From Vibrio splendidus (lineage in GTDB: Bacteria; Pseudomonadota; Gammaproteobacteria; Enterobacterales; Vibrionaceae): a stretch of 64,000 nt of DNA. The translations under genes were made by a program, and so were the position numbers. Below the pieces are notes generated by a model that had not been told where the DNA came from, searched no databases, and was given only the letters and a program-made list of their open reading frames with translations. The stretch covers positions 309,617 to 373,616 of the forward strand of contig NZ_MCUN01000013.1 of assembly GCF_002873455.1 (NCBI RefSeq), given 5' to 3'. Numbering within the stretch: position 1 is the first letter of the stretch; each line of letters starts with the position of its first letter. Below are positions 9,185 to 18,320 of the stretch, piece after piece.

Positions 9185-10474
9185 TTAGTGAAGCTTCAGG
9201 TTTGGACGAAGTACACGGTTAATTCGACCAACCAACATCATCAGCGATGTTTTAATTAGCCCGTGAAGCGCCATCTGGTGCATACGGTACAAAGAGATGT
9301 AAACGATGCGAGCAATACGCCCCTCAACCATCATCGAACCTTTAGTCAGGTTACCCATCAAGCTACCTACCGTAGAAAATCGGCTTAAAGAAACCAGTGA
9401 GCCTTTATCTTTGTAGATGTAATCTTTTAGGTCGCGACCGTTCAACTTAGCAATGATGTTGTTAAACGCACAGCTTGCCATCTGGTGAGCCGCTTGTGCT
9501 CGTGGTGGAACGAATGAACCATCTGCTTGCGTACATTGCGCCAAATCACCAATAGCAAAGATGTTGTCGTCAAGCGTGGTTTGTAACGTATTTTTCACAA
9601 CCAACTGGTTGATACGGTTAGTCTCAAGACCACCAATATCTTTCATGAAATCCGGTGCTTTAATGCCTGCAGCCCAAACCATGATTTGTGCTGGGATTTT
9701 CTCACCATCTTTAGTCGTTAGTCCGTCAGCATCAGCTTGTGTAACCATTGTAGTCGTGCGTACCGTTACGCCAAGCTTAGTTAGCTCAGAATGTGCTGCG
9801 CTAGAAATACGAGGAGGTAGAGCTGGAAGAATACGTTCGCCCGCTTCAACAAGGTTAACATTCAGCTTGCTTGAATCTAGATCGCCGAAGCCGTATGTAC
9901 GAAGTTCTTTAACCGCGTTGTGCAGTTCTGCAGAAAGCTCAACACCTGTCGCGCCAGCACCAACAATAGCAATATCTACTGTGCCTTGGCCGTTCTTAGC
10001 GTGTAGCTTTAAGAACTGGTTGTTCATTTCTGTACGGAAACGGTGTGCTTGCTCTGGGCTATCAAGGAAAATACAGTTGTCGCGAACACCTGGAGTGTTG
10101 AAGTCGTTTGACGTTGAACCTAGCGCCATCACAAGAATATCGTATTCAAGTTCACGGCTTGGCATAAGCAGTTCACCGTGATCATCTTTTAGTTCGCTCA
10201 GAGCGATCACTTTACGTTCACGATCGATGTCGTTCAGGCTACCCATTTGGAAATCGAAGTAATGGTTTTTTGCGTGTGCGCGGTAGCTTAACGCATCAAC
10301 ACCCTCGTCCAGTGAACCTGTTGCTACTTCATGAAGTAATGGTTTCCATAGGTGGCTTGCTTTACGGTCAACCAGAGTAATCTGAGCACGTTTTTTACGA
10401 CCTAAAGTGCGGCCTAGCTTAGTTGCTAGTTCTAAACCACCAGCACCACCGCCTACTACGATAATTTTTGTCAC
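9185..10474 (-). CDS. ndh: NADH dehydrogenase II (type II NADH:quinone oxidoreductase)
   Basis: Membrane-associated flavoprotein that passes electrons from NADH to quinone without proton pumping. The 429-residue protein has the N-terminal FAD Rossmann motif [18 protein letters not shown], the NADH-binding motif [19 protein letters not shown], the FAD-contacting AIGDLAQC and [11 protein letters not shown]. Its C-terminal membrane-anchoring region ([14 protein letters not shown]) is close to E. coli Ndh. The start is a GTG at 10474 with an AGAGGA ribosome binding site. A perfect FNR-type palindrome 267 bases upstream suggests oxygen control, as known for E. coli ndh. Confidence 0.97.
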   Translation of the reverse strand: MTKIIVVGGGAGGLELATKLGRTLGRKKRAQITLVDRKASHLWKPLLHEVATGSLDEGVDALSYRAHAKNHYFDFQMGSLNDIDRERKVIALSELKDDHGELLMPSRELEYDILVMALGSTSNDFNTPGVRDNCIFLDSPEQAHRFRTEMNNQFLKLHAKNGQGTVDIAIVGAGATGVELSAELHNAVKELRTYGFGDLDSSKLNVNLVEAGERILPALPPRISSAAHSELTKLGVTVRTTTMVTQADADGLTTKDGEKIPAQIMVWAAGIKAPDFMKDIGGLETNRINQLVVKNTLQTTLDDNIFAIGDLAQCTQADGSFVPPRAQAAHQMASCAFNNIIAKLNGRDLKDYIYKDKGSLVSLSRFSTVGSLMGNLTKGSMMVEGRIARIVYISLYRMHQMALHGLIKTSLMMLVGRINRVLRPNLKLH

Positions 10475-10935
10475 AATGACAATCCTCTACAAAATGAATA
10501 AATGGGGTTCGGCTCGATTACTCCAACCGATAAATTCTATGTGTCTACTCGGCCTGAATGCGAAGGCTGCTACAAATAAGATAACCGCGAAAAAGAATAA
10601 CGACAGCTCTCCGAGTAGTTAGAGGGATTACAAACAACAAACATTGGTTTGCCGCTTTGCTCACGTGGATAAAAAAGGTGACTACCTGAGAGGTAGAGCA
10701 CAAATAATGGGCAAGTTTTATCACTCGCTCTCAATTTTTCTTGATATTTATCAAAATATTTTGCTTTAGAACATTATATATAGCAAAAAGATGACCGCAA
10801 CAAAAATCCTTGCCCGTTATGAGGATTCGCAGCGAATTAGTTAACGTTTGCGCAAGCTTATCTATAAATGCGCAAACTCATAGATAAAACATATACAACC
10901 GTTTTATTAATGCCAGTTCCTAGGATTCAGATGTA
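10475..10935. other. Long intergenic region upstream of ndh
   Basis: About 460 bases with no supported gene between ndh and the ycfP terminator. It contains the FNR-like site (10741-10754) and a short hairpin (CTACCTGAGAGGTAG, about 10683-10697). A long 5' leader for ndh is possible. I see no recognisable small RNA. Confidence 0.6.
10741..10754. promoter_or_regulatory. FNR-type site TTGAT-N4-ATCAA upstream of ndh
   Basis: TTGATATTTATCAA matches the FNR consensus at all ten defined positions. The next gene on the minus strand is ndh, an established FNR-repressed gene in E. coli. The site is 267 bases before the start codon, so it would act on a promoter well upstream of the coding region. Confidence 0.75.
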
Positions 10936-10968
10936 AAAAAAACAGCACTCAAATGAGTGCTGTTTTTA
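10936..10968 (-). terminator. Intrinsic terminator after ycfP
   Basis: Perfect 10-base arms AACAGCACTC (10941-10950) and GAGTGCTGTT (10955-10964) around AAAT, with A/T runs on both sides. It lies just past the ycfP stop. Confidence 0.9.
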
Positions 10969-10985
10969 TAAAGTAACCGGAATAA

Positions 10986-11525
10986 TTAGGCGTTTTTGAA
11001 TGCTTTCATTGCCTGAAGATGTTGGGAGAGTTTTTTGAACTTATGACTCTCTTTTTCGTCCCAGATGACATCATAATAATCTTCTAACGCGGCAGCTGTT
11101 TTGGTATTGTCGTGAATCTCATCTTCACGAGAAAGCACCACTAAACAGCGACCTTTGTTCTTCATACGATATTGCGCAACACACTTAGTCGCGATGTCTT
11201 CGTACTCTTCTGGACGGTCAATTCGACCTACCATGTTGTTCTCAGGGTGCAGATTCGGATTGAACACCACCTGCTTAATACCACATAAGAAACCAATACG
11301 TTCAGACCAAAAGCCACCTAGGCCTACACCACAAATGATCGGATGCGGATCATCAGATTGCTCTATCACTTTATGCACTTCTTTTAGCAAATGTTGCATA
11401 TCGTGTTTTGGGTGCAAAGTACTGTAGTTGATGAAACGAACGTCATCATCAATGAATTGCAACTGCAGTATTTTTTCGTGATTGCCCGGGCTAGTTGAGT
11501 CGAAGCCATGTAGATAAATAATCAT
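10986..11525 (-). CDS. ycfP: YcfP/UPF0227 alpha/beta-hydrolase-fold protein
   Basis: A 179-residue cytoplasmic protein nearly colinear with E. coli YcfP (start [10 protein letters not shown], then [18 protein letters not shown] and [11 protein letters not shown]). It has an alpha/beta-hydrolase fold outline (HGF oxyanion region, C-terminal histidine SHKF). The nucleophile-elbow sequence is GVGLGG, with leucine where a catalytic serine would be; this is a family trait shared with E. coli and leaves catalytic activity doubtful. The start has a very strong AAGGAGG ribosome binding site. The substrate is unknown. Confidence 0.92.
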   Translation of the reverse strand: MIIYLHGFDSTSPGNHEKILQLQFIDDDVRFINYSTLHPKHDMQHLLKEVHKVIEQSDDPHPIICGVGLGGFWSERIGFLCGIKQVVFNPNLHPENNMVGRIDRPEEYEDIATKCVAQYRMKNKGRCLVVLSREDEIHDNTKTAAALEDYYDVIWDEKESHKFKKLSQHLQAMKAFKNA

Positions 11526-11633
11526 TAGTACCTCCTTGTTGAATATTGGTACGTTTTAATTAATCTAACATGGAAAATAAGGTTTTAAAGGGAACACGAA
11601 CGAAATAATATTTTTCACTTCCTAAACGTGATC

Positions 11634-12488
11634 CTAGCTACATAAAGTGTGACTCAGAGCCTCTGCTTCACGCAGATAACTTTCATCGCCCCAAAGCTGA
11701 TGAGCAAGTAAATACCACAGCATCGCCATCATTTGGCTTCTTGGTAACCATGCTTCTACCCCATCAAGCCAAGGTTGGATATCATGGATGCCTCGCAGCT
11801 GACAGTACTTGTTAACGGCTTCAATCACCGGGACATCCGCAACAGCAATAGTTAACGTAAGATCAAGCCTTGGGTCTGCTAAGGCTGCATATTCCCAATC
11901 AATGATCTTAATCCCATCTTGGTTCTTCACAAGGTTATAGCCACCGAGATCAAAATGACACAAAGACAGGTCTACACTTGGGATACTTGGAGCCACGCGC
12001 CACTCTTGATAAATCTTGGTGCAGGTTTCAGTCTTATGAACCGCATCAAGCTGAAGCCAGTAGTGGTCGACTCGCGCTGTAAAGCTGAACGGTTGGAGCG
12101 GCAATCGTGCCGTATTAACGAAATGCACCGAGATCAGCGTCTTTAGCAGATCATCAAGATCTAAGCCTTCGTAAAGCGTCTCACCGGCGATCCATTCAAC
12201 TAACAAGCCCTGCTCATTCACTACTACCGGGCTTGGTCCTAGCTCAAGGCGTTCAATTGTAGACAGCACTTGGTACTCTTCATGACGAGAGATGAAGAAC
12301 GCTTTGGTGATGGGTGTGATTGGGCGCCAAACATATGCAGTACCATCGGCTGAAACCAGTTTCCAACATCGATTGGTCAAACCGCCTGTCAGCGTTTGCG
12401 CTCTAACAGGTGGCTCAGAAAAGTATCCATCAAGCGAACTCAAACTGATATCAAGAAGCTTGGCTTCAGACCAAGAAAAAATTGCCAT
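11634..12488 (-). CDS. thiK: Thiamine kinase-like aminoglycoside phosphotransferase-fold protein
   Basis: A 284-residue kinase of the APH/choline-kinase fold. The catalytic loop LCHFDLGGYNLV (His-x-Asp-x4-Asn) and the metal-binding IIDWEYAALADPRLDL motif are both present at about 175-215. An N-terminal nucleotide-binding lobe (LTGGLTNRCWKL) precedes them. Gene order (ndh, ycfP, thiK, lpoB, ycfL, hinT) mirrors E. coli, where this gene is thiK (ycfN), which salvages thiamine. I assign the name by position and length; other small-alcohol kinases of this fold look alike. Confidence 0.75.
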   Translation of the reverse strand: MAIFSWSEAKLLDISLSSLDGYFSEPPVRAQTLTGGLTNRCWKLVSADGTAYVWRPITPITKAFFISRHEEYQVLSTIERLELGPSPVVVNEQGLLVEWIAGETLYEGLDLDDLLKTLISVHFVNTARLPLQPFSFTARVDHYWLQLDAVHKTETCTKIYQEWRVAPSIPSVDLSLCHFDLGGYNLVKNQDGIKIIDWEYAALADPRLDLTLTIAVADVPVIEAVNKYCQLRGIHDIQPWLDGVEAWLPRSQMMAMLWYLLAHQLWGDESYLREAEALSHTLCS

Positions 12489-12494
12489 ATTTAC

Positions 12495-12540
12495 TCCCTA
12501 TAAACGTCTTAACTTCCCTATAAACGTCTTCGTTTCCCTA
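12495..12540 (-). repeat. 20-bp direct repeats carrying the thiK leader
   Basis: The block TCCCTATAAACGTCTT occurs at 12495-12510 and 12515-12530 with a 20-base period, and a third partial TCCCTA follows at 12535-12540. On the coding (minus) strand each copy presents AGGGA. The copy nearest thiK supplies its AGGGAG ribosome binding site, so the site itself has been duplicated. Confidence 0.8.
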
Positions 12541-12541
12541 C

Positions 12542-12575
12542 AAAAAAGACACTGACCAAAAGCCAGTGTCTTTTA
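12542..12575 (-). terminator. Intrinsic terminator after lpoB
   Basis: Arms AAAAGACACTG (about 12543-12553) and CAGTGTCTTTT (about 12564-12574), with a T run on the minus strand. It separates lpoB from thiK transcriptionally. The 120 bases between it and the lpoB stop hold nothing I recognise. Confidence 0.8.
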
Positions 12576-12693
12576 TTAACAGCACATCATGTACTGCATT
12601 GGCGTGTGACCAAGCTATACGTTGCCAAGATTAAGCGCAGTCAAGACTAGACACTGTCAGCACTGGCTGCGTTTAGTTGGTGAGTAAGCGAAA

Positions 12694-13284
12694 TTAAAGA
12701 CCCAGTAGGCTCTTAGATTGTTGCTTACGGATTTCTGTCTCGTCAGCCCATTCAATCAAGCCAGACTCAAGATCCATTAGACGCATCGTCATTTTGTAGT
12801 AAACGTCTTCGTCGCTACCGTCTTTCTTAACGATGCTTGATAGGTTGCCGTACAGCATGTATTGAGCACCGACCATTTTACCGAATTGAATTGCTGAGCT
12901 TTGATTTACAAGCTCATCATTGTTTTGGAAGTTCAATTGGTCACGAACAGACTCTACACGGTCCATATCAACGAAACGGAACTTACCAGAGTTCAGCATT
13001 TTAGTACTGATAGTGTCAGTGATTGACTCAGTATCGATGTGCTCACTGGTTTTGTTCTTGATTCGCTCTACGAACACGATCGGACGTTGTTCACGAGTAA
13101 TGTAAGACACTGAACCAGACGCCATCATGCTATCGACCATTTCACCCGCAATCGTTTGAAGGTCAGTTGAACCGAAATCGATTGTCGTGGTTTCTACGGC
13201 TTGTGCATCACCGTAGCTTACCTTGTTTGAACAACCGCCTAAAATAACCGCTAAACCTAGTAGCGCAACGACACTCTTTTTCAT
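12694..13284 (-). CDS. lpoB: Penicillin-binding protein activator LpoB
   Basis: Outer-membrane lipoprotein of 196 residues that in enterobacteria activates PBP1B. It has a lipoprotein signal peptide ending in a lipobox (VILGGC, Cys18), a short flexible linker and the LpoB TolB-N-like domain (RPIVFVERIKNKTSEHIDTE, KMLNSGKFRFVD, MVGAQYMLYGNLSS). A GAGGAAAC ribosome binding site precedes the ATG. It lies downstream of ycfL and the COG3014 lipoprotein, as in E. coli, where ycfL precedes lpoB (ycfM). The linker is shorter than in E. coli, a feature I infer from length only. Confidence 0.92.
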   Translation of the reverse strand: MKKSVVALLGLAVILGGCSNKVSYGDAQAVETTTIDFGSTDLQTIAGEMVDSMMASGSVSYITREQRPIVFVERIKNKTSEHIDTESITDTISTKMLNSGKFRFVDMDRVESVRDQLNFQNNDELVNQSSAIQFGKMVGAQYMLYGNLSSIVKKDGSDEDVYYKMTMRLMDLESGLIEWADETEIRKQQSKSLLGL

Positions 13285-13452
13285 TTTGTTTCCTCAACTT
13301 ATCACTGAGTGGGGTTACCCTCACTCTTAAATTCTTGTATTGGCGAATCAATGAATCCGCTTTCTGTAGCTCTAGTTATTTAGCTTCGGTTTATTTTGAC
13401 TTCAGCTGATATTAACTCGAGCCCAATGTCACTGAGTTTATTCAAGCAGGGC

Positions 13453-13836
13453 TTACTGCTCTCTGAACTGAACTCGGAACTGAGTTGCTTTCGGATTTAC
13501 CGATACTTCCGACAACGAAATACTTTCAAAACCACGAACAATCGCTTGCTTCCAAGGGCCTTGTTTTAGGTTGACCTCAAGTCCGGCATCGTCATACCAG
13601 TAAAAACGATAAAGGATATGTTGATCGCCTTTATAGCTACTGTTTAAACGAACAATTCCTCGAGTATGACCGTCAACTTGGTCAGTACGGATATCTTCAA
13701 CCAATAAACGGCTACCTAGTACCTTGTCACCAAAGAAAACGTTTTGAGTTTGGCTATCAACTCTCACGCCAGCTGTATTATCAGCACAACCAGCCAGAGC
13801 CATAACCGCTGCTAAGCTCACTAACCACTTTTTCAT
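13453..13836 (-). CDS. ycfL: YcfL family lipoprotein
   Basis: A 127-residue putative lipoprotein: signal peptide MKKWLVSLAAVMALAGC with lipobox LAGC, then a small beta-rich domain (RTDQVDGHTRGIVRLNSSYKGD, LYRFYWYDDAGLEV). Function is unknown. Its start overlaps the stop of the upstream COG3014 gene by one base (TAATG), and lpoB follows, so all three are probably one operon of cell-envelope lipoproteins. Confidence 0.9.
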   Translation of the reverse strand: MKKWLVSLAAVMALAGCADNTAGVRVDSQTQNVFFGDKVLGSRLLVEDIRTDQVDGHTRGIVRLNSSYKGDQHILYRFYWYDDAGLEVNLKQGPWKQAIVRGFESISLSEVSVNPKATQFRVQFREQ

Positions 13837-15227
13837 TACAGCCTCCCTAGCTGTTTATGCCACATTGTTGCGTTGTTACCTTGTCGAGAAATCCACACCA
13901 TGGTGGTTTGCCCCTCTCGGATATCAAAGTCGTACGTTTTAGCACCCGCTTCTAGCGTATATTGACCACTATTTGCTACGAATGTGCTGCTCTTAATCTC
14001 AGCAGGTAGAGATTGCCAACTGCGAGTGTCTGGTTGTTCGGTGAATGTATTCCACACATTGAACAAGATATTCCCGACATCGTTGCCTTTGGTCGCTTCT
14101 TTACGAATACGGTCTTTCGCAACCACACGTAAAGCCTGACGGATAACAATGCTCGTCATTCGTTCAGATAAATCATTTTGAGCCATCGCGTTTACATCAG
14201 TGATCAGGTGTTCTTGTAACGGTTGCCCACTGATTCGCAATGCAGAAAAACGCTCTACGTTTTGGCTCGGATAATAGGGCAGTGCCAGAGAGTATATGGC
14301 GCCCTGATCTCGGCTGTCATAAACAGGTAAATCTAATCGCCAGCTGTCCATGGCTTGTACTGCGCTCTGTTCTTGAAGCACAATTACTCGCCCTTCACCT
14401 GCACCAAGCTTAGATGATTGCTTGTAACGCTTTTCCAATGTCGCTAAATCTTGTCGCATGCCTAAACGCGCGGCTGTTGCCATCGTTCTGTCGATGATTT
14501 CTTGGTTGTCTGGCATAACAGCCAAAGCACGACGATAGTCAACATATGCGCTGTTTAAATCATTCGAAGCTTCATAAAGCAGTCCAGACAAGAACATCAA
14601 ATACGCGTTCTGTACTGACTGTAGCTTTTTACCTGCATCAGGATAGTTCGCAAGGATGCTCCCCACATTGGCAGACAACCCCTGCTTTTTCGCATCACTA
14701 GCAGCGCGGTCTAATTCAGCTTCACGTTGCTTCTTTGCTTGTTCTTGAACTTGGTTGGCGCGACGCATTTCGATCACCGCACCTTCTAAATCGTTTTTCT
14801 TGAGATAATTTAAACCGAGGTACAAATGAAGAAACCCCAGCTCATAATCGGCTGGCACATACTCGGTAATATTATCATTCACAGCCAACGCACCCACACT
14901 GGTTGCACTGTCTGAAATCGAAATCACGGCTTTTCTTTGCTGTTCAGTTACCGCCTGATCCGCCACTTCAAACGAAGACTTACTCTCTGGATATTGCTGA
15001 TCCAGAAGGTTGATTCTGCCTTTTTCAAAGTTATCAAGAATGTCACCGGCAGCGTAATCTGGTAGCTCTTGCTGAGCCTCTGAATAATCTCCAGATTTAA
15101 CGGCTTGGTAGATCGCTTTGTTTTGCGCGCTGTAATGACTGAACAGGTTTCCTGCAGACATACTTGCACAACCCGCGGTCAACGCCGATAACAGGGCAAT
15201 AGAAGCGAATCTAAACTGTTGCTTCAC
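13836..15227 (-). CDS. COG3014 family TPR-containing lipoprotein
   Basis: A 463-residue putative lipoprotein with lipobox SALTAGC near residue 20. Residues about 30-260 are helical with TPR-like repeats (YELGFLHLYLGLNYLKKNDLEGAVIEM, SGLLYEASNDLNSAYVDYRRAL). The C-terminal half is beta-rich (LPVYDSRDQGAIYSLALPYYP, TYDFDIREGQTTMVWI). It belongs to a conserved family of unknown function found with ycfL and lpoB, which suggests a link to envelope assembly. The start is a GTG with a GGAGACGA ribosome binding site; an upstream ATG is out of frame. Confidence 0.82.
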   Translation of the reverse strand: MKQQFRFASIALLSALTAGCASMSAGNLFSHYSAQNKAIYQAVKSGDYSEAQQELPDYAAGDILDNFEKGRINLLDQQYPESKSSFEVADQAVTEQQRKAVISISDSATSVGALAVNDNITEYVPADYELGFLHLYLGLNYLKKNDLEGAVIEMRRANQVQEQAKKQREAELDRAASDAKKQGLSANVGSILANYPDAGKKLQSVQNAYLMFLSGLLYEASNDLNSAYVDYRRALAVMPDNQEIIDRTMATAARLGMRQDLATLEKRYKQSSKLGAGEGRVIVLQEQSAVQAMDSWRLDLPVYDSRDQGAIYSLALPYYPSQNVERFSALRISGQPLQEHLITDVNAMAQNDLSERMTSIVIRQALRVVAKDRIRKEATKGNDVGNILFNVWNTFTEQPDTRSWQSLPAEIKSSTFVANSGQYTLEAGAKTYDFDIREGQTTMVWISRQGNNATMWHKQLGRL

Positions 15228-15437
15228 TTATCGTCTCCATGCATGTTTAAAATGCCAACTTTATTGGTCTCATTGTCAAAACGAAACGTGTTGTAAAAAG
15301 GATCTCAAGCAAGTTGATACTCTGCTTTATCAGGCTCTGCCTAAGTGATGCCGATGTTCAGACAACAGATAAAACTTAAAGTTGGCATACAAACTACAAA
15401 TTTTCCAACTAGCTACTCGTGTTAACCAACTAATTAG

Positions 15438-15514
15438 CTTGTTTAACTTAGCTCACTAGCTTTCATTAACTTGTTAGCTTTGCATTAGCTCATTAGCTTT
15501 TTATTAGCTCATTA
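15438..15514. repeat. Degenerate TTAGCT-rich repeat region at the end of hinT
   Basis: The words ATTAGCT and TTAGCT recur about every 9-20 bases. The 12-mer ATTAGCTCATTA occurs twice (15484-15495 and 15503-15514), the second overlapping the hinT stop. No terminator is evident. The rest of 15228-15503 shows no gene. Confidence 0.6.
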
Positions 15515-15854
15515 AGAGAGGGCCTAGTGGACGACCACCAACCAAATGCATGTGAATATGGTAAACCTCTTGGCCGCCATGAGAATTGCAGTTCACAATA
15601 AGACGGTAACCATCTTCTGCGATGCCTTCTTCTTTTGCTAACTTTCGAGCCACGGTAAACATGCGCCCCATCATGGCTTCATCTTCTACTTCAACATCAT
15701 TCGTTGTTGGAATCAGCTTGTTCGGGATGATTAAGATATGGCTTGGCGCACGAGGGTTAATATCGCGGAATGCCGTTACTAAATCGTCTTGGTATAGCAG
15801 ATCTGCTGGGATTTCTTTATTGATGATCTTACTAAAAATGGTTTCTTCAGCCAT
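15504..15854 (-). CDS. hinT: HIT family purine nucleoside phosphoramidase HinT
   Basis: A 116-residue histidine-triad hydrolase. It has the N-terminal [19 protein letters not shown], the family's [18 protein letters not shown] and the catalytic triad [13 protein letters not shown] (His-x-His-x-His). HinT cleaves adenosine 5'-phosphoramidates and related P-N bonds in the cytoplasm. The start has a GGAGAG ribosome binding site. Position beside the ycfL/lpoB cluster matches E. coli (ycfF). Confidence 0.95.
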   Translation of the reverse strand: MAEETIFSKIINKEIPADLLYQDDLVTAFRDINPRAPSHILIIPNKLIPTTNDVEVEDEAMMGRMFTVARKLAKEEGIAEDGYRLIVNCNSHGGQEVYHIHMHLVGGRPLGPLLMS

Positions 15855-16131
15855 GTTTCTCTCCGATAAAACATTTATTTTTTAATGCTTTGAGTATGCG
15901 CTATGCCGCATCAAACCACAATAAATCTGCTTTAAAGCATAATAAAAAACACCGTTCAAATCAAAGAAAATGAGCCTTAGCTCTCAAGAATGGCATGTTG
16001 GTTATAACTGAGGGCTATTTTTGACGTGTGCGTCATAAAATGCGTAAACGGAGCTCAATAGAATGCTGATAATTTTGTTAGTTTTACTTTGACCTGACAT
16101 TAGGTCTACATTTTTATTTAGGGAGAAAGCC

Positions 16132-18123
16132 ATGAAGGGATCTGTGATCAAGCGTATGTACGCTGGTTTCGCACTGATCATCATCATGTTCGCAGTCACG
16201 ATAACCATCATGATGAACAGCATGAATCAGATACATAGCAATTTTGAGAGTGTCTCAGAAACCTCACTACCACTTGTCGCGCTTTCAAATCAAACAAGTG
16301 TTCAATTGCTTTCTGCTGATAAGTCATTCAAAGATTTCCTAACCACGCAAAACGCTGAACGCATGTCTGCAATGCGTACAGAATTTGCTAAATCACAAAA
16401 CTCATTTTCTGAAGTGTTAGGTAGTTTAGACGCGGCGAGCCAAAACAATACTTCACTCACTGAACGTATTGCCCAATTAAGAGCGATGGAAGAGCGCTAC
16501 TTCGCCGAAGCTGACGAAGCGATGAACAACTACGTTGCGATGTTTGAAGCACAAGAACAAGTACAGAAAGCATCTCGTGACTTCCAACGCCTGCATTCAG
16601 AATTAACCGTTGGCATGAAAGAGTACGTTGCCGACCAAAAAAGCATCTCTGTGAAAGTGATGGCAAAGAGCTACTTCATTAAACTGCAAGATGCTGAAGT
16701 GATTACCTCTGATGCGCTAGCTAGCTCTGATGTTGCTTTCGTTCAGAAAGCCGTTAACCAAAACAAAAAAGCCGTTACTCACCTTAACTACGCTTATCGC
16801 GGTCTATCCACACAACTGCCAGCACTTAAAAATGTCTTTGATGAATCGGTTCAGAAGTTCACCAAAGACGTTGGTCAAAAAGGCGGTGTGTTGGACAAAC
16901 ACAACAACTACTTGAAAGCAAAAGAAGCGCTGTACATCAACATTGCTAACTTAGCCGTAGAAATAGACCAAGCCATGGCTGTTTTAGATTCATTTAACGT
17001 GACGGCGGAAGAACAACTAAACGCTTCACTTGCAGACGCAAGCAGCATCTACGACAAAGGCCTGTTCAATGCGATTGCAATTGGTATTGTTGTCACCGTA
17101 TTCGCTGCAGCGATTGGTTACCATATTGCACATAGCGTAAGAGAACCATTAACTCGTATTCTAAGTACATTAGAAGGCCTAACTGAAGGCGATATGACTC
17201 AACGTATCGACATTCGCTATGACAACGAATTCAGCCGAGTGAGTCGTCACATCAACACTTTAGCCGACAACCTACGTAATATTCTGGTGAAGCTGAATGA
17301 CGCTTCAGATGACTTAACTAAGACCGCAAGCGTAAACCAAAAAACCTCAACAGAGACGCAGGATCAACTGAACAGCCAACGTGAGCAAACGGCAACTGTC
17401 GCAACCGCAATGACAGAAATGTCTCACTCTGTACAAGAAGTGGCGAACAGCGCGCAAAGCTCACTAACCATGGTTCAACAAGTAGAATCGGCTTCTGAGT
17501 CTGGTCGTCAGATAATGAACACCAACATCAGTACCATTAACCAGCTCGAGGTTCGCCTTACTGAATCTGTAGGTGCTGTAGGTGAGTTGCAACAGATGAG
17601 TAGCCAGATTGGTTCAATCCTTGACGTTATTCGTGGTATTGCTGAACAAACCAACCTACTTGCACTCAACGCGGCAATCGAAGCAGCGCGTGCTGGTGAG
17701 CAAGGTCGTGGTTTTGCAGTGGTTGCCGATGAAGTACGTGTACTGGCCCAAAAGACCACTCAATCCACGTCTGAAATCGAGACCATGATCAGCAACCTGC
17801 AATCAAGTTCGAAGACAGCAAGCAATGTGATTGAAAGTTGTATGAGCGATATGGACATGTCGGTTCAACAAGCTTCAAGTGCAAACAGTGCGATGGAAGA
17901 GATCCAAGCGTTGATTTTAGAGATCAGCCACATGAGTACACACATCTCTCAAGCAGCCGCTGAGCAGAGTGAAACTTCAGGCGATATCGCACGTAACATC
18001 GAAGACATCAACCACATCGCAGACAAGAGTTACCAAGCAATGTCATCGATTGCTGAAGCCAGCCAAAATCTAACAATTCTCGCAAATCAGCAAGGTGATT
18101 TGGTTCATCAGTTCAAGCTATAG
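16132..18123 (+). CDS. Methyl-accepting chemotaxis protein with long helical ligand-binding domain
   Basis: Transmembrane chemoreceptor of 663 residues. TM1 is at about 11-30; a periplasmic, all-helical ligand-binding domain of about 280 residues follows (size fits a helical bimodular domain, ligand unknown). TM2 is at about 308-330, then HAMP ([22 protein letters not shown]) and a signalling coiled coil with the invariant tip [20 protein letters not shown] and [15 protein letters not shown]. No C-terminal CheR-tethering pentapeptide is present (ends VHQFKL). AGGGAG ribosome binding site. It has its own terminator, so it is not clearly co-transcribed with the CARF gene that follows. Confidence 0.95.
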   Translation: MKGSVIKRMYAGFALIIIMFAVTITIMMNSMNQIHSNFESVSETSLPLVALSNQTSVQLLSADKSFKDFLTTQNAERMSAMRTEFAKSQNSFSEVLGSLDAASQNNTSLTERIAQLRAMEERYFAEADEAMNNYVAMFEAQEQVQKASRDFQRLHSELTVGMKEYVADQKSISVKVMAKSYFIKLQDAEVITSDALASSDVAFVQKAVNQNKKAVTHLNYAYRGLSTQLPALKNVFDESVQKFTKDVGQKGGVLDKHNNYLKAKEALYINIANLAVEIDQAMAVLDSFNVTAEEQLNASLADASSIYDKGLFNAIAIGIVVTVFAAAIGYHIAHSVREPLTRILSTLEGLTEGDMTQRIDIRYDNEFSRVSRHINTLADNLRNILVKLNDASDDLTKTASVNQKTSTETQDQLNSQREQTATVATAMTEMSHSVQEVANSAQSSLTMVQQVESASESGRQIMNTNISTINQLEVRLTESVGAVGELQQMSSQIGSILDVIRGIAEQTNLLALNAAIEAARAGEQGRGFAVVADEVRVLAQKTTQSTSEIETMISNLQSSSKTASNVIESCMSDMDMSVQQASSANSAMEEIQALILEISHMSTHISQAAAEQSETSGDIARNIEDINHIADKSYQAMSSIAEASQNLTILANQQGDLVHQFKL

Positions 18124-18194
18124 ATAGCTGAGAAATTGATAGATATTGAGTGAGAATATTGGGACTTCTTACTCAATAGTGATAACTATTTGAA

Positions 18195-18232
18195 CAAGGG
18201 CAACTTTTATCAAGGGTTGCCCTTGTTTTTTA
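18195..18232 (+). terminator. Intrinsic terminator after the chemoreceptor gene
   Basis: Arms CAAGGGCAAC (18195-18204) and GTTGCCCTTG (18216-18225), followed by TTTTTTAT. Confidence 0.9.
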
Positions 18233-18320
18233 TGATCTTTGTCATTATATGATTATTAAGGCTTGCTGCTTCCCGTTTTTTCTTTCACCTTTATGAGCGA
18301 GCCGCTATTAAGGAATTTAT

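Noticed and set aside
10407..10622. A 71-codon plus-strand frame across the ndh start
   Set aside because: Antisense to the conserved FAD-binding N-terminus of Ndh; no family resemblance.
10986..11525. YcfP lacking its catalytic serine as a mutation
   Set aside because: The GVGLGG sequence is the same in the E. coli homologue, so this is a family trait, not damage.
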